Below are positions 25,587-34,383 of a DNA stretch of 64,000 nucleotides, in pieces; the first letter of the stretch is position 1; each line of letters opens with the position of its first letter. Origin of the DNA: Actinospineispora acaciae DSM 45401 (GTDB lineage: Bacteria > Actinomycetota > Actinomycetes > Mycobacteriales > Pseudonocardiaceae); assembly GCF_000620785.1 (NCBI RefSeq), contig NZ_JIAI01000017.1, positions 1 to 64,000 on the forward strand, read 5' to 3'. The translations under genes were made by a program, and so were the position numbers. The notes under the pieces were generated by a model. That model was not told the origin of the DNA. It saw nothing but the letters and a program-made list of their open reading frames with translations, and ran no database searches.

Positions 25587-26333
25587 GTGGATATCGAACA
25601 GCGGGCACGGACAAAAGTGTTGACGTTCTTCGTGCTCGTCTTCGTTCTGTCGGTGCCATTTCTGGTGCTCGGTGCGCTATCCGGTGGAATGCTCCCGGCG
25701 GACCTTCCGGTCAGCGGGTTCATGGTCGTCTGTCCGCTCATCGCCGCCGTGTACCTGTCGCACCGGGAGGGGAACGCGGGCGAGCTGCTGCGGCGGGTGT
25801 TCGCGCGCGCCGGCGTCCGCCCGGCGGTGTGGTACCTGCCGATCCTGCTGCTGGCGCCCGCGATCACCCTCATCGCGTACTGGATGACGCGCGCGACCGG
25901 GAACTACTCCGCGCCGGACACCGGCCCGGGGCCGCTGGCCATGGTGGCGCTGTTCGTGGGACTGCTGGTCGCGGCGGCCTGCGAGGAGGCGGGCTGGACG
26001 GGCTACGCGCTCGAACCGCTGCGCCGCCGGTTCGGGCGGCTGGGCACCGGGCTGGTCCTCGGCTGCGTGTGGGCGCTGTGGCACGCGGTGCCGTGGGCGA
26101 TGGTGCACGGGCTGGAGTGGGCGGCGTGGCAGTGCCTCTTCAGCGTCGCGGCCCGGGTCATCATGGTGTGGCTCTACGAGAGCTCGGGGCGCTCGGTCCT
26201 TTCGGCGACGCTATTCCACTTCACCATCAACGTCGGTTACGTCTTGTCCGAGGCGAATTACGACCCGGAGTTCGTGGCGGCGGTCACGGTGGTCGTCGCC
26301 GCATTCGTTTCGGTCAGGCCGCGCGGTGGGTGA
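25587..26333 (+). CDS. CPBP family intramembrane glutamic endopeptidase
   Basis: The 248-residue protein has about seven membrane helices. It has the CPBP/Abi motifs EEAGWTGYAL (paired Glu plus Arg region), WALWHAVPW (His) and TLFHFTINV (His, Asn). These match the Glu/His active site of the CAAX-like protease family. The GTG start is at 25587. The 3' end overlaps the convergent amidohydrolase gene by 20 bases. A ten-base direct repeat GGATATCGAA (about 25563 and 25588) covers the start region. Confidence 0.85.
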   Translation: MDIEQRARTKVLTFFVLVFVLSVPFLVLGALSGGMLPADLPVSGFMVVCPLIAAVYLSHREGNAGELLRRVFARAGVRPAVWYLPILLLAPAITLIAYWMTRATGNYSAPDTGPGPLAMVALFVGLLVAAACEEAGWTGYALEPLRRRFGRLGTGLVLGCVWALWHAVPWAMVHGLEWAAWQCLFSVAARVIMVWLYESSGRSVLSATLFHFTINVGYVLSEANYDPEFVAAVTVVVAAFVSVRPRGG

Positions 26334-27930
26334 TCCGGCCGTCCACGAGCGTGAGCGCGATCGGGGCGTGCGCCAGGTCGTCCGGGTCGGCGCGCAGCGG
26401 GTCGACGGTGAACGCGGTGAGGTCGGCGCGGGCCCCGGGGCGGATCACGCCGGCCAGGCCGTGCTCGCCGGCAGCGCGCGCGGCGTGTGAGGTGTAGCCC
26501 TCCAGCGCCATCCGGGCGGTCAGGCCCTGTGACGGGAGCACCGGCGTGACGTCGGGACGGCCGGCGGGGCGGCGCAGCTGGGCGTCGGCGAGGACGCCGC
26601 GCGGGTCGAAGGGCGCCACCGGCCAGTCCGAGCCGAGCGCCAGCGTCACCCCGGCGGTCCGCAGGTCACGGCATCGGAACGCGCGTTGCGCCCGCCGGCG
26701 GCCGAGGCGACGCGACCAGTTGTCGGAGTGGTCGGCGCGGGTGTAGTGCGTGCAGTGGGTGGGCTGCATGCTGGCCACCACGCCGAGCCTTCGGAACTCT
26801 CCGACCAGTGTGGACGGCAGCGTCTCGATGTGCTCGACCCGGTGTGGCGCTCGGCCGGGCGCGTGAGGCGCGCGGGCGAGCACGTCCAGCACGGTGCGGA
26901 CCGCCGCGTCGCCGATCGCGTGCGTCGCCGTCTGCACCCCGGTGGCGGCCAGGCGGTGCACGGCGTGCGCGTAGTCGCCGGGGTCGGGCCACAGCGGCGC
27001 CGTCGACTCGCCGTGCGCGTCCGGCTGGTCCAGCCAGGCGGTGCCGTTGTCGATGGTGCCGTCGATCATGAACTTGACGCCGCCGACGCGCCAGCGGCGT
27101 CCGCCCGTGCCCTGCGCGGCCACCAGCTCCGCCAGGCCGTCCCTGCAGACGCCGGGCACGCACCACGGCGCGAACCGCAGCCGTACCGGGAGGTCGCCGG
27201 CGTCCTCGGCGGCGGCGAGCACGGCGGCGGCGTCGTCCTCGAAGTCCATCACGTGCCCTCCTGTCAGGCCGACCGCCGCCATCTCGGCCAGCAGTCGCAG
27301 CAGCCGCTGGGCGCGGGCCGCTACCGGTTCGGTAGGCAGGACGGACAGCACGGGCTCCATGGCCGCGAACTCCAGCAGCAGCCCGGTCGGGCGGCCCTCG
27401 GCGTCACAGGCGATCTCGGCGCGCTGCGCGAACCGGCGCGGCCCGGTGATCCCGGCGCGGGCCAGCGCCCGCGAGCTGGCCAGCCCGGAGTGGCCGTCGA
27501 ACAGCCGCACGAACGCCGGCCTTCCACCCAGCACGTCCTCGAACACGCCCGCCCTCGGCGGTCGGTCGCCGAACACGTTCGGATCCAGGCCCCAGGCCAG
27601 CACCCAGCCGTCCGGTGCCTGCCCTTCGGCGGCCGCCCCGAGGTGCGTGCGCAGTTCGTCCACGGTCTTCACCGAGGACAGGTCCGCGCCGCCGGCCATC
27701 GCCATGCCGTGAATCGGATGGATGTGGCCGTCGGTCAGCCCCGGCGTGAGCACGGCGTCGCCCAGGTCCAGCACCTCGGTCCGGGCCGTCCGCCACTCCC
27801 GCACGTCGCGCGCCCCGCCCACCGCGGCGATCCGGCCGTCCTCCACGGCGACGGCACGCACCGGCGGCCGTCCGTTCTCGCCGTTCATGGTGTGCACAGC
27901 GCCGGCGACCAGGATCAGCTCCGGGTTCAC
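26314..27930 (-). CDS. Amidohydrolase family protein (YtcJ-like)
   Basis: The 538-residue metal-dependent hydrolase shows LTPGLTDGHIHPIHGM (HxH ligands), a barrel Lys in GGVKFMIDGTIDN, HAIGDAAVRTVLD, RVEHIETLPS and GSDWPVAPFDP (final Asp ligand). This is the YtcJ/NfdA-like branch, whose members hydrolyse amides or N-formyl groups. Its GTG overlaps the APC permease stop, so uptake and hydrolysis of one substrate seem coupled. A related enzyme is encoded at 30194. Confidence 0.9.
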   Translation of the reverse strand: MNPELILVAGAVHTMNGENGRPPVRAVAVEDGRIAAVGGARDVREWRTARTEVLDLGDAVLTPGLTDGHIHPIHGMAMAGGADLSSVKTVDELRTHLGAAAEGQAPDGWVLAWGLDPNVFGDRPPRAGVFEDVLGGRPAFVRLFDGHSGLASSRALARAGITGPRRFAQRAEIACDAEGRPTGLLLEFAAMEPVLSVLPTEPVAARAQRLLRLLAEMAAVGLTGGHVMDFEDDAAAVLAAAEDAGDLPVRLRFAPWCVPGVCRDGLAELVAAQGTGGRRWRVGGVKFMIDGTIDNGTAWLDQPDAHGESTAPLWPDPGDYAHAVHRLAATGVQTATHAIGDAAVRTVLDVLARAPHAPGRAPHRVEHIETLPSTLVGEFRRLGVVASMQPTHCTHYTRADHSDNWSRRLGRRRAQRAFRCRDLRTAGVTLALGSDWPVAPFDPRGVLADAQLRRPAGRPDVTPVLPSQGLTARMALEGYTSHAARAAGEHGLAGVIRPGARADLTAFTVDPLRADPDDLAHAPIALTLVDGRITHRAA

Positions 27931-29375
27931 GACACCACCACGGTCTCGCCGCCACCGCCGCCGATCCGTTCGTACACCTCCGGCCGCCGCGACCGCAGCC
28001 GCCACGCCAGGACCAGCCCGAGCAGGAACGTCGCCGGCACCATCCCGACCAGGAACGTGTTCACCACCGGCCCGGCGTTGCTGAGCAGGTCGACGCTGTC
28101 CGCGAGCACCACCGTCGCGGCGGACAGCAACACCGTCGCCACCACCGCCGCGACCACCGTGCCCCGCCGCACCAGCCCCCGTTGCCGGCGCAGGAAGAAC
28201 ACCGCGACCGCCGCCGACGTGAGCGCCTGCAGCGCGATGATGCCGATCACTCCGGGCGTGTTGACCTGCAACAACAGCCCCGAGTACGGATCCGCCCCCG
28301 CCACCGCGAAGGCACCGATGATCACCACCGCGAGCGCGCTCTGCACCAGCCCGGCCCGGTACGGCGAGCCGTGCCGGGGGTGCACGGCCCCGACCCAGGC
28401 CGGCAGCGCCCCGTCGCCGGCCAGCGAGTAGGCGTACCGGTTGATCGCGTTGTGGAACGCGAGCTGCGACGCGTACACGCTGGTGATGATCAGGACGCGC
28501 ATCAGGTCGGACGCCCACGCGCCCACGTAGTCGGTGGTGACCAGGTAGAACAGGTCCGAGACGTGCGCGGCCGCCGCACCCGCCGCGTGCGCGCTGCCGA
28601 ACGCCTGGACAACCGCCCACACCACGAACCCGTAGAACACCGCCATGAACACCACGGCGACGTAGGTCGCGCGCGGGATCGTCCGCGCCGGGTCGCGCGC
28701 CTCGCTCCGGTAGATCGCGGTGGACTCGAAGCCCATGAACGCGGCGAAGCAGAACGAGAGCACCGCGCCCATCCCCGGCCCGAACACCGCGCCCGGCGCG
28801 AACGAGGCCAGGTCCAGCCCGACCGCCCCGCCCCTGGCCAGCACGCCGATCGCCATCAGCAGCAGGATGCCGGCCTCCGCGACCAGCAGCACGCCGAGCA
28901 CCCGCGCGCCCACGTCGACGCCCCGGTAGCCCAACGCCCACACCAGAACCACCGCGACCAGAGCGAACACCGGCCACGGCACGTTCAGCCCGAGCTGTTC
29001 AAAACTGGCGTGCGCCTGCGCGGCCAGCAGTCCGTACACCCCGATCTGCAACGCGTTGTACGACATCAGCGCGACCACCGCCGCGGCCAGCCCGGCGGCC
29101 CGCCCCAGCCCGCGCGAGACGTACGAGTAGAACGCCCCACCGCTGCTCACGTGCCTGGTCATCGCGGTGAAGCCGACCGCGAAGACGATCAGCACCAGGC
29201 CGGCCGCGAGGTACCCGGCCGGGGTGCCGATGCCGCCCACCGAGATCGCCAGCGGGGCCACCCCGGCCATCACCGTCAACGGCGCCGCCGCGGACACCAC
29301 CAGGAAGACGATCCCGCCGGCCCCGAGCGCGTCGCGCTTGAGCCCGGGCGGAGCGGATGGCGGGACGACGTCCAT
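27927..29375 (-). CDS. APC family amino acid permease
   Basis: The 482-residue protein has about twelve hydrophobic segments. The APC start reads ALGAGGIVFLVVSAAAPLTVMAG and is followed by SSGGAFYSYVSRGLG and FAAFMGFESTAIYRSEARDPARTIPRAT. The substrate is probably an amino acid or amine. It is first in an operon with the amidohydrolase and diverges from the TetR gene; a likely operator lies at 29409-29423. Confidence 0.92.
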   Translation of the reverse strand: MDVVPPSAPPGLKRDALGAGGIVFLVVSAAAPLTVMAGVAPLAISVGGIGTPAGYLAAGLVLIVFAVGFTAMTRHVSSGGAFYSYVSRGLGRAAGLAAAVVALMSYNALQIGVYGLLAAQAHASFEQLGLNVPWPVFALVAVVLVWALGYRGVDVGARVLGVLLVAEAGILLLMAIGVLARGGAVGLDLASFAPGAVFGPGMGAVLSFCFAAFMGFESTAIYRSEARDPARTIPRATYVAVVFMAVFYGFVVWAVVQAFGSAHAAGAAAAHVSDLFYLVTTDYVGAWASDLMRVLIITSVYASQLAFHNAINRYAYSLAGDGALPAWVGAVHPRHGSPYRAGLVQSALAVVIIGAFAVAGADPYSGLLLQVNTPGVIGIIALQALTSAAVAVFFLRRQRGLVRRGTVVAAVVATVLLSAATVVLADSVDLLSNAGPVVNTFLVGMVPATFLLGLVLAWRLRSRRPEVYERIGGGGGETVVVS

Positions 29376-29408
29376 GTCGTGGTCCTTCCGGCGTGTGGCG
29401 ACGCTTAT

Positions 29409-29423
29409 CCGAAACAGATTCGG
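29409..29423. promoter_or_regulatory. Probable TetR operator between permease and TetR genes
   Basis: CCGAAACAGATTCGG has CCGAA/TTCGG arms around a five-base centre and sits within TTATCCGAAACAGATTCGG. It is 34 bases before the permease gene start and 71 bases before the TetR start, so the TetR protein could regulate both directions. Confidence 0.55.
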
Positions 29424-29493
29424 TTAGTGTGCGGATGGGTCACGGGCGTGTCAAGGTTCGTGACGACCAGCAGCACACGGAGGGAGAGCGCTC

Positions 29494-30150
29494 GTGCCGG
29501 GACGCCGGATGCGCCTGCTGACCCTGGACGGGATCGTCGACGCGGCCATCGCGCTGGTCGACGAGGACGGCGGGTTCACCATGCCCGACCTGGCCAAACG
29601 CCTCGGGGTGAGCGCGTCGTCGATCTACCACCACGTGTCCGGCCGGGCCGCGCTGGTCGAGCTCATCCGGGCCCGGGTCGGCGGGTCGATCGGCGACACG
29701 GTGGTGGTGGCTGGGGCGGCGGTGGATGGAGACGGCGCCGACGGCTGGGAGGAGGCGGTGACCGCCTGGCTGCGCGCCTACCGGCACGCCTTCGCCCGCC
29801 ACCCCAGGCTGATCCCGCTGCTCACCGGGCAGACGGTGTCCGCCGAGACGACCGTCGCCCACTACAACCGGGTGGCCCGCGTGCTGACCCGTGCCGGCTT
29901 CCGCCGCGACCGGGTGGTGCCGTGGATCTCCGTGCTGGACAGCTACGCGCTCGGCTCCGCGCTGGACCTGGCCGCACCCACCGAGGTGTGGGCGACCGTA
30001 TCGGCCGTGGATGACGACCTGGCCGCCGCCGTCGCCGAGGCGCCCACCGGGCGCGCCCGCTCCGACGAGGCGTTCGAGCTCGGCCTGGCCGCCCTCGTGG
30101 CCGGCATGCGCGCGGAGCTGGCGGCCGGCGTGGCCAGCGCGCGGCCGTGA
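29494..30150 (+). CDS. TetR family transcriptional regulator
   Basis: The 218-residue protein has the TetR helix-turn-helix (LTLDGIVDAAIALVDEDGGFTMPDL, then LGVSASSIYHHVSGRAALVELI) near residues 9-60 and a TetR_C-like ligand domain. It diverges from the APC permease-amidohydrolase operon and precedes a second amidohydrolase by 43 bases. It probably senses the shared substrate. The start codon is GTG with GGAGGG-like purines upstream. Confidence 0.9.
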   Translation: MPGRRMRLLTLDGIVDAAIALVDEDGGFTMPDLAKRLGVSASSIYHHVSGRAALVELIRARVGGSIGDTVVVAGAAVDGDGADGWEEAVTAWLRAYRHAFARHPRLIPLLTGQTVSAETTVAHYNRVARVLTRAGFRRDRVVPWISVLDSYALGSALDLAAPTEVWATVSAVDDDLAAAVAEAPTGRARSDEAFELGLAALVAGMRAELAAGVASARP

Positions 30151-30193
30151 CCTGCCCCATGCTGGTGGGTGCCACGCGGGGAGGAGCGCAGGG

Positions 30194-31807
30194 ATGACTG
30201 AAACGTTTCACGAGGCGCCGGTGGCGATCTTCACCGCCGCCACCGTGCACGCCCAGGCGGACGCGCCGGTGCAGGCGTTCGCGGCCGGCGGCGACCGGGT
30301 CACCGCCACCGGTTCGCTGGCCGCGCTGCGGGAGAGGTTCCCGTCCGCGCCGGTGCACGACTTCGGGTCCGCGACGATCGTGCCCGGATTCCACGACGCG
30401 CACATGCACATCGGGATGACCGCCGAGGATTTGCTGCACCTGGACCTGTCCCACGCCGCCGTCGGCACGCTGGACAAGCTGCTCGACCGTGTCCGAGAAG
30501 GCGCCCGCGACGCCTCGCCGGGTGAATGGCTGCGCGGCGCGCGCTACGACGACGCCAAGACCGGGATCCTCACCCGCACCGAGCTGGACGCCGCCGCCGG
30601 TGACATTCCGACGGTGGTCACCCATGTCGCCGGGCACTGGGGCGTGGCGAACAGCGCGGCGCTGTCCGCGTTCGGCTATCACGACGGGAGCACCCCGCCG
30701 CCCGGCGGCGAGTTCGGGCGTTTCGACGACGGCCGGTTGGACGGAAAGCTGGTCGAGCGCGCGCTGATGGACGTGCTCTACCCCGGGACGAGCAAGACCG
30801 ACTCGCCGCTGCGGCCCAGCTCGCCGGAGGAGCGGGCGGTGGGCCTGCGCCGGGCGGTGGAGATGTTCCACGCCGCCGGCCTGACGTCGATCTGCGACGC
30901 GCTCACCGCGCCTGAGGACCTGGCGCTGCTGCGGCGCGCCCGCGACGCCGGCGAGCTGACCCTGCGCACCAGCATGCTGATCGCCGTCGACCACTACCCA
31001 AAGGTCCGTGACCTGGGCATCGGCAGCGGTTTCGGCGACGACCTGCTGCGCCTGATCGGGGTCAAGAGCTTCGTGGACGGCGCCATCGGCGGGCGCACCT
31101 GCCTGCTCTCCGAACCGTTCCGCGGCTCGGACTACCGAGGCATCCAGATCACCGCGACCGAGGAGCTGCGCGAGACGATCGCCCAGGTGCACCGGGACGG
31201 CAACCGAATGGGCGTGCACGCCAACGGCGACACCGCTATCAGGATCCTGCTGGACATCTATGAACAGCTCGCGCGCGAGGTTCCGAGGCCCGGACTGCGT
31301 CACAGAATCGAGCACTGCACGCTGATCGACGACGAGATCCTGCGTCGAATGCGCGCGCTCGATGCCATTGCCGTCCCGTTTGCCGGATACACCGCCTATC
31401 ACGGCGGTGCGCTCGAGTCCTGGTACGGCCCGGAGCGGCTGGAAAGAATGTTCGCGCACCGCTCGTTCCTCGATGCCGGCGTGACGGTGGCCGGTTCCTC
31501 GGACTATCCGTGCGGGCCGTTCGAGCCATTGTTGGGGCTGCAGGGAATGGTCACCAGGCAGGGTGTCGACGACGGTGCCGTGATCGGTGAGAAACAGCGG
31601 ATCAGCGCGGCCGAGGCGTTGCGCGTCTACACGCTCGGGTCCGCCGAGGCGTGCGGCGAGGCCGACCGGAAGGGCCGGCTCGCGCCCGGTTACCTGGCCG
31701 ACTTCGTGGTGCTCGACCAGGATCCGCTGGCCATCGACCCGCGGGGCATCGCGTCCATCCCGGTCAGGCACACGTACGTGGGCGGCACCGAGGTGTGGCG
31801 CGCGTAG
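30194..31807 (+). CDS. Amidohydrolase family protein (YtcJ-like), second copy
   Basis: The 537-residue protein has the amidohydrolase ligands in VPGFHDAHMHIG (HxH), GVKSFVDGAIGGRT, GVHANGDTAIRI, RHRIEHCTLID and AGSSDYPCGPFEP. It belongs to the same YtcJ-like group as the product at 26314 but is clearly divergent in sequence. It lies behind the TetR gene with a GAGGAGCG ribosome site before ATG 30194. The two hydrolases may act on related amides imported by the APC permease. Confidence 0.9.
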   Translation: MTETFHEAPVAIFTAATVHAQADAPVQAFAAGGDRVTATGSLAALRERFPSAPVHDFGSATIVPGFHDAHMHIGMTAEDLLHLDLSHAAVGTLDKLLDRVREGARDASPGEWLRGARYDDAKTGILTRTELDAAAGDIPTVVTHVAGHWGVANSAALSAFGYHDGSTPPPGGEFGRFDDGRLDGKLVERALMDVLYPGTSKTDSPLRPSSPEERAVGLRRAVEMFHAAGLTSICDALTAPEDLALLRRARDAGELTLRTSMLIAVDHYPKVRDLGIGSGFGDDLLRLIGVKSFVDGAIGGRTCLLSEPFRGSDYRGIQITATEELRETIAQVHRDGNRMGVHANGDTAIRILLDIYEQLAREVPRPGLRHRIEHCTLIDDEILRRMRALDAIAVPFAGYTAYHGGALESWYGPERLERMFAHRSFLDAGVTVAGSSDYPCGPFEPLLGLQGMVTRQGVDDGAVIGEKQRISAAEALRVYTLGSAEACGEADRKGRLAPGYLADFVVLDQDPLAIDPRGIASIPVRHTYVGGTEVWRA

Positions 31808-31829
31808 CCCATGGCCGCCGCCGGCGACT

Positions 31830-31846
31830 AGACCGACGGTCGGTCT
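31830..31846. promoter_or_regulatory. AGACCGAC-GTCGGTCT palindrome between convergent genes
   Basis: AGACCGAC, a central G, then GTCGGTCT form a perfect 17-bp palindrome four bases past the polyamine operon and 22 bases past the amidohydrolase stop. The same motif recurs at 61923-61943. It resembles a TetR operator, but its position between converging 3' ends also fits a terminator. Confidence 0.5.
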
Positions 31847-31849
31847 GTT

Positions 31850-33058
31850 TCACGGTCGCCCGCGGGCGGAGTGTGGGAGCACGGCGCCCCGGCGCAGCGC
31901 TTCGGCATCCAGGGTGGCCGGGCGGTACGGGAGGGTGGCGAGGCGGTCGGTCATCCGGAGGACCGGCTCGGGGACCGCCCGCCGGGAACCGGTGAGGAAC
32001 GACCATTCGTGCTCGTCGGAGCCGTAGTGCACCACGGTGGGAAACACCGCGCCGAACCGCTCCGCCGAGCGCAGCAGCGTGTCGTTGCGCCAGAGCGTGG
32101 CGCACCCGGCCTGGCCGACCAGCACCCCGCCGTCGGACAGGACGCCGGCCGCGCGCCGCAGGAACTCCACGCCGTAGAGCCGGTTGTGCTGGGCGGCGGG
32201 GTCGTCCGGGCGCTCGTCGGGCAGGTCGATCACCACTACGTCGTAGCGCCGGTCGGTCTCGGCCAGGAACGACCAGCCGTCCGCGTAGTGCACGCGCACC
32301 GGGCCGTCCCCGTTCTCGGCGGCGTGCAGCGCCTCCGGGGTGTAGCCGTAGGGCAACCAGCGGGCGCAGGCCCGCACGCATTCGGTGTCGATGTCCACGT
32401 GGTCGACCCGGCGCGCCCCGGCGGCCACCGCGATCTCGCTGGCCACGCCCTCGCTGGAACCGATCACCAGCACCTGCTCGACTGCGGGCGCGAGCAGCAG
32501 GGCGGGCACCAGCAGCGCCTCGTGGTACACGAGCTGGCTGGTCTCCGCGCTCTGCCGTTCGTCGTCGCAGAACAGCGTGACGCCGTGCGCGGTGCGTCCG
32601 ATCAGCACGTCCTGGTACTCGGTGCGGCCGGACCAGAGCGGCTCGGTGACGTCCCACACCCGGTGCAGCCCGGCGGACAGCGGCTCGCGGACGGCGGTGA
32701 CGCCCGCGCCGCCCCGGTGCACGGTCTCCCGGCTGATACGCCGCGCGCCGAGCCGTTTGGCCAACAGCTCCACGGCGCCCTCGGGATCGGCGGAGTCCCC
32801 GCAGGTGAACACGTCCACGAAGGCCGACCCGCGTTCCGGCCAGGTGTGCACCGAGGCATGCGACTCGGCCAGCATGGCCAGCACCGTCAGCCCGTGCGGG
32901 GCGAACCGGTGGGCCACCACGTCGAGCACCCGCGCACCCGCCTCGGTGACCGCCGAGGTCAGCTCCGCGCGCACGGTGGGCTCGTCGTCCAGGAGGTCCG
33001 GGTCGACCCCGCCGAGCTCGGCGAGCACGTGCCGACCGGCGAACTCCACGGCGGTCAC
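31850..33058 (-). CDS. S-adenosylmethionine decarboxylase / spermidine synthase fusion
   Basis: Residues 1-125 form a class 1 prokaryotic AdoMet decarboxylase. ESHASVHTWPE (65-75) supplies the Glu65-Ser66 self-cleavage site that makes the pyruvoyl group. His71 and Cys86 (VFTCGD) align with the Ser63-His68-Cys83 set of the Thermotoga enzyme at a constant offset. From about 130 to 400 a spermidine-synthase domain follows: SQLVYHEALL, VLVIGSSEG, HVDIDTECV and DVVVIDLPDE. The fusion would make decarboxylated AdoMet and use it in one polypeptide. GTG 33058 overlaps the decarboxylase gene upstream. Usually these are separate genes. Confidence 0.9.
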   Translation of the reverse strand: MTAVEFAGRHVLAELGGVDPDLLDDEPTVRAELTSAVTEAGARVLDVVAHRFAPHGLTVLAMLAESHASVHTWPERGSAFVDVFTCGDSADPEGAVELLAKRLGARRISRETVHRGGAGVTAVREPLSAGLHRVWDVTEPLWSGRTEYQDVLIGRTAHGVTLFCDDERQSAETSQLVYHEALLVPALLLAPAVEQVLVIGSSEGVASEIAVAAGARRVDHVDIDTECVRACARWLPYGYTPEALHAAENGDGPVRVHYADGWSFLAETDRRYDVVVIDLPDERPDDPAAQHNRLYGVEFLRRAAGVLSDGGVLVGQAGCATLWRNDTLLRSAERFGAVFPTVVHYGSDEHEWSFLTGSRRAVPEPVLRMTDRLATLPYRPATLDAEALRRGAVLPHSARGRP

Positions 33059-34218
33059 CGCATGCTCCCGGACGTGCCGGCGCCGGTGTCGACGCAGTGC
33101 ACAGGCAGCGGAGGCAGGCCGTTGAAGCCGACCGAGGCGTAGCTCGCGCAGTAGGCGCCGGCGGCCAGGAACCGGATCGTGTCGCCGGCGCGCAGCGCCA
33201 CCGGCAGCGACACGTCCCGGTACAGCACGTCGTCGCCGTCGCAGGTGGGGCCGGCCAGCACCGCCGGGGCTTCCGGGCCGCCGTCATGCTCGGTGGCCAG
33301 CCGGTAGCCGATCGCCTCCCCCTCCGTCTCGGCCAGCCCGCCGTAGCGGCCGACGTCCGCATACACCCAGCGCCGCCCGTCGTGGCGCCGCGAGACCCGT
33401 ACCACGCAGGCGTGCAGCACCCCGGCCTCGGCGACGAGGAACCGCCCCGGTTCCACCGCGAGCGCCGGCGGGCGGTGCGGAAAGTGTTGTCGCACCGCCG
33501 TCCTGATCGTTGTCGCGTACTCGGCGAGCGCGGGCACCGCGTCCCGGTAGGGCACCGGGAACCCGCCGCCCAGGTCCAGCAGTCGGATGGGCGCACCGAA
33601 CCCGGCGGCCACCTGGGCGGCGGTGCCGATCGCGTGCGCCCAGGCCACCGGCCGGACCTGCTGCGAGCCGACGTGGAAGCTCAGCCCGGCCACGTCCAGC
33701 CCCAGCGCGAGCGCCCGGCGCAGCAGCGACACCGCCTCGGCCGGCGAGCAGCCGAACTTGCCGCCGAACGGCGTTGCCGCCCCTGCCTCGTCCACCGCCA
33801 GCCGGACCATCACGGATGCCCCGGGCGCCGCCGCGGCCAGCACGTCCACGTCCTCGGCGCTGTCGGTGACGAACAGCCGGACTCCCGCACCGGCCGCGGC
33901 GGCCACCTCGGCCGGCTTGCGCACCGGGTTGGCGTAGCACAGCAGTTCCGGCGGCGCGCCGAGCCCCAGCACCTGGGAGATCTCGCCCGGCGAGGCCACG
34001 TCGAACCCGCTGCCGGCGCCGGCCAGAGCGGCCAGTACCGCCGGCTCCGGGTTGGCCTTCACCGCGTAGTAGATCCGGGCCTCGGGCAGCGCGGCGCGCA
34101 GTTCGGCATACCGGGCGCGTACCGTGGCCAGATCCACTACCAGGTGAGGGCTCGGCCGAGGCGCGGACGCCTGGACGGACGCGGCGACGGGTGGCGCGTC
34201 CGGGGTCTGGGTAGTCAC
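33055..34218 (-). CDS. Ornithine/diaminopimelate decarboxylase family protein (fold III PLP)
   Basis: The 387-residue protein carries YYAVKANPEP (the PLP Lys), SFHVGSQQ, LLDLGGGFPVPY, AVEPGRFLVA and GPTCDGDDVL, whose Cys-Asp serves in the partner active site of ornithine-type decarboxylases. It probably makes putrescine from ornithine for the downstream aminopropyltransferase. I chose GTG 34218 with GAGGGA seven bases upstream. Lysine or other basic amino acids remain possible substrates. Confidence 0.88.
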   Translation of the reverse strand: MTTQTPDAPPVAASVQASAPRPSPHLVVDLATVRARYAELRAALPEARIYYAVKANPEPAVLAALAGAGSGFDVASPGEISQVLGLGAPPELLCYANPVRKPAEVAAAAGAGVRLFVTDSAEDVDVLAAAAPGASVMVRLAVDEAGAATPFGGKFGCSPAEAVSLLRRALALGLDVAGLSFHVGSQQVRPVAWAHAIGTAAQVAAGFGAPIRLLDLGGGFPVPYRDAVPALAEYATTIRTAVRQHFPHRPPALAVEPGRFLVAEAGVLHACVVRVSRRHDGRRWVYADVGRYGGLAETEGEAIGYRLATEHDGGPEAPAVLAGPTCDGDDVLYRDVSLPVALRAGDTIRFLAAGAYCASYASVGFNGLPPLPVHCVDTGAGTSGSMR

Positions 34219-34383
34219 GACGGTCCCTCGCATCGGCGCAACACTAGTAACTTCTGACCCACCAGAACCGTCACATGCGACCAACGTGGGCGTGCCACCC
34301 CTCATGCGACCGGATGTCCGACACACTCAGATGGGTTGGTTCCGAGGGCCTGGCCTGGTCGGGTCTGGCTAGCATCCGCCGCC

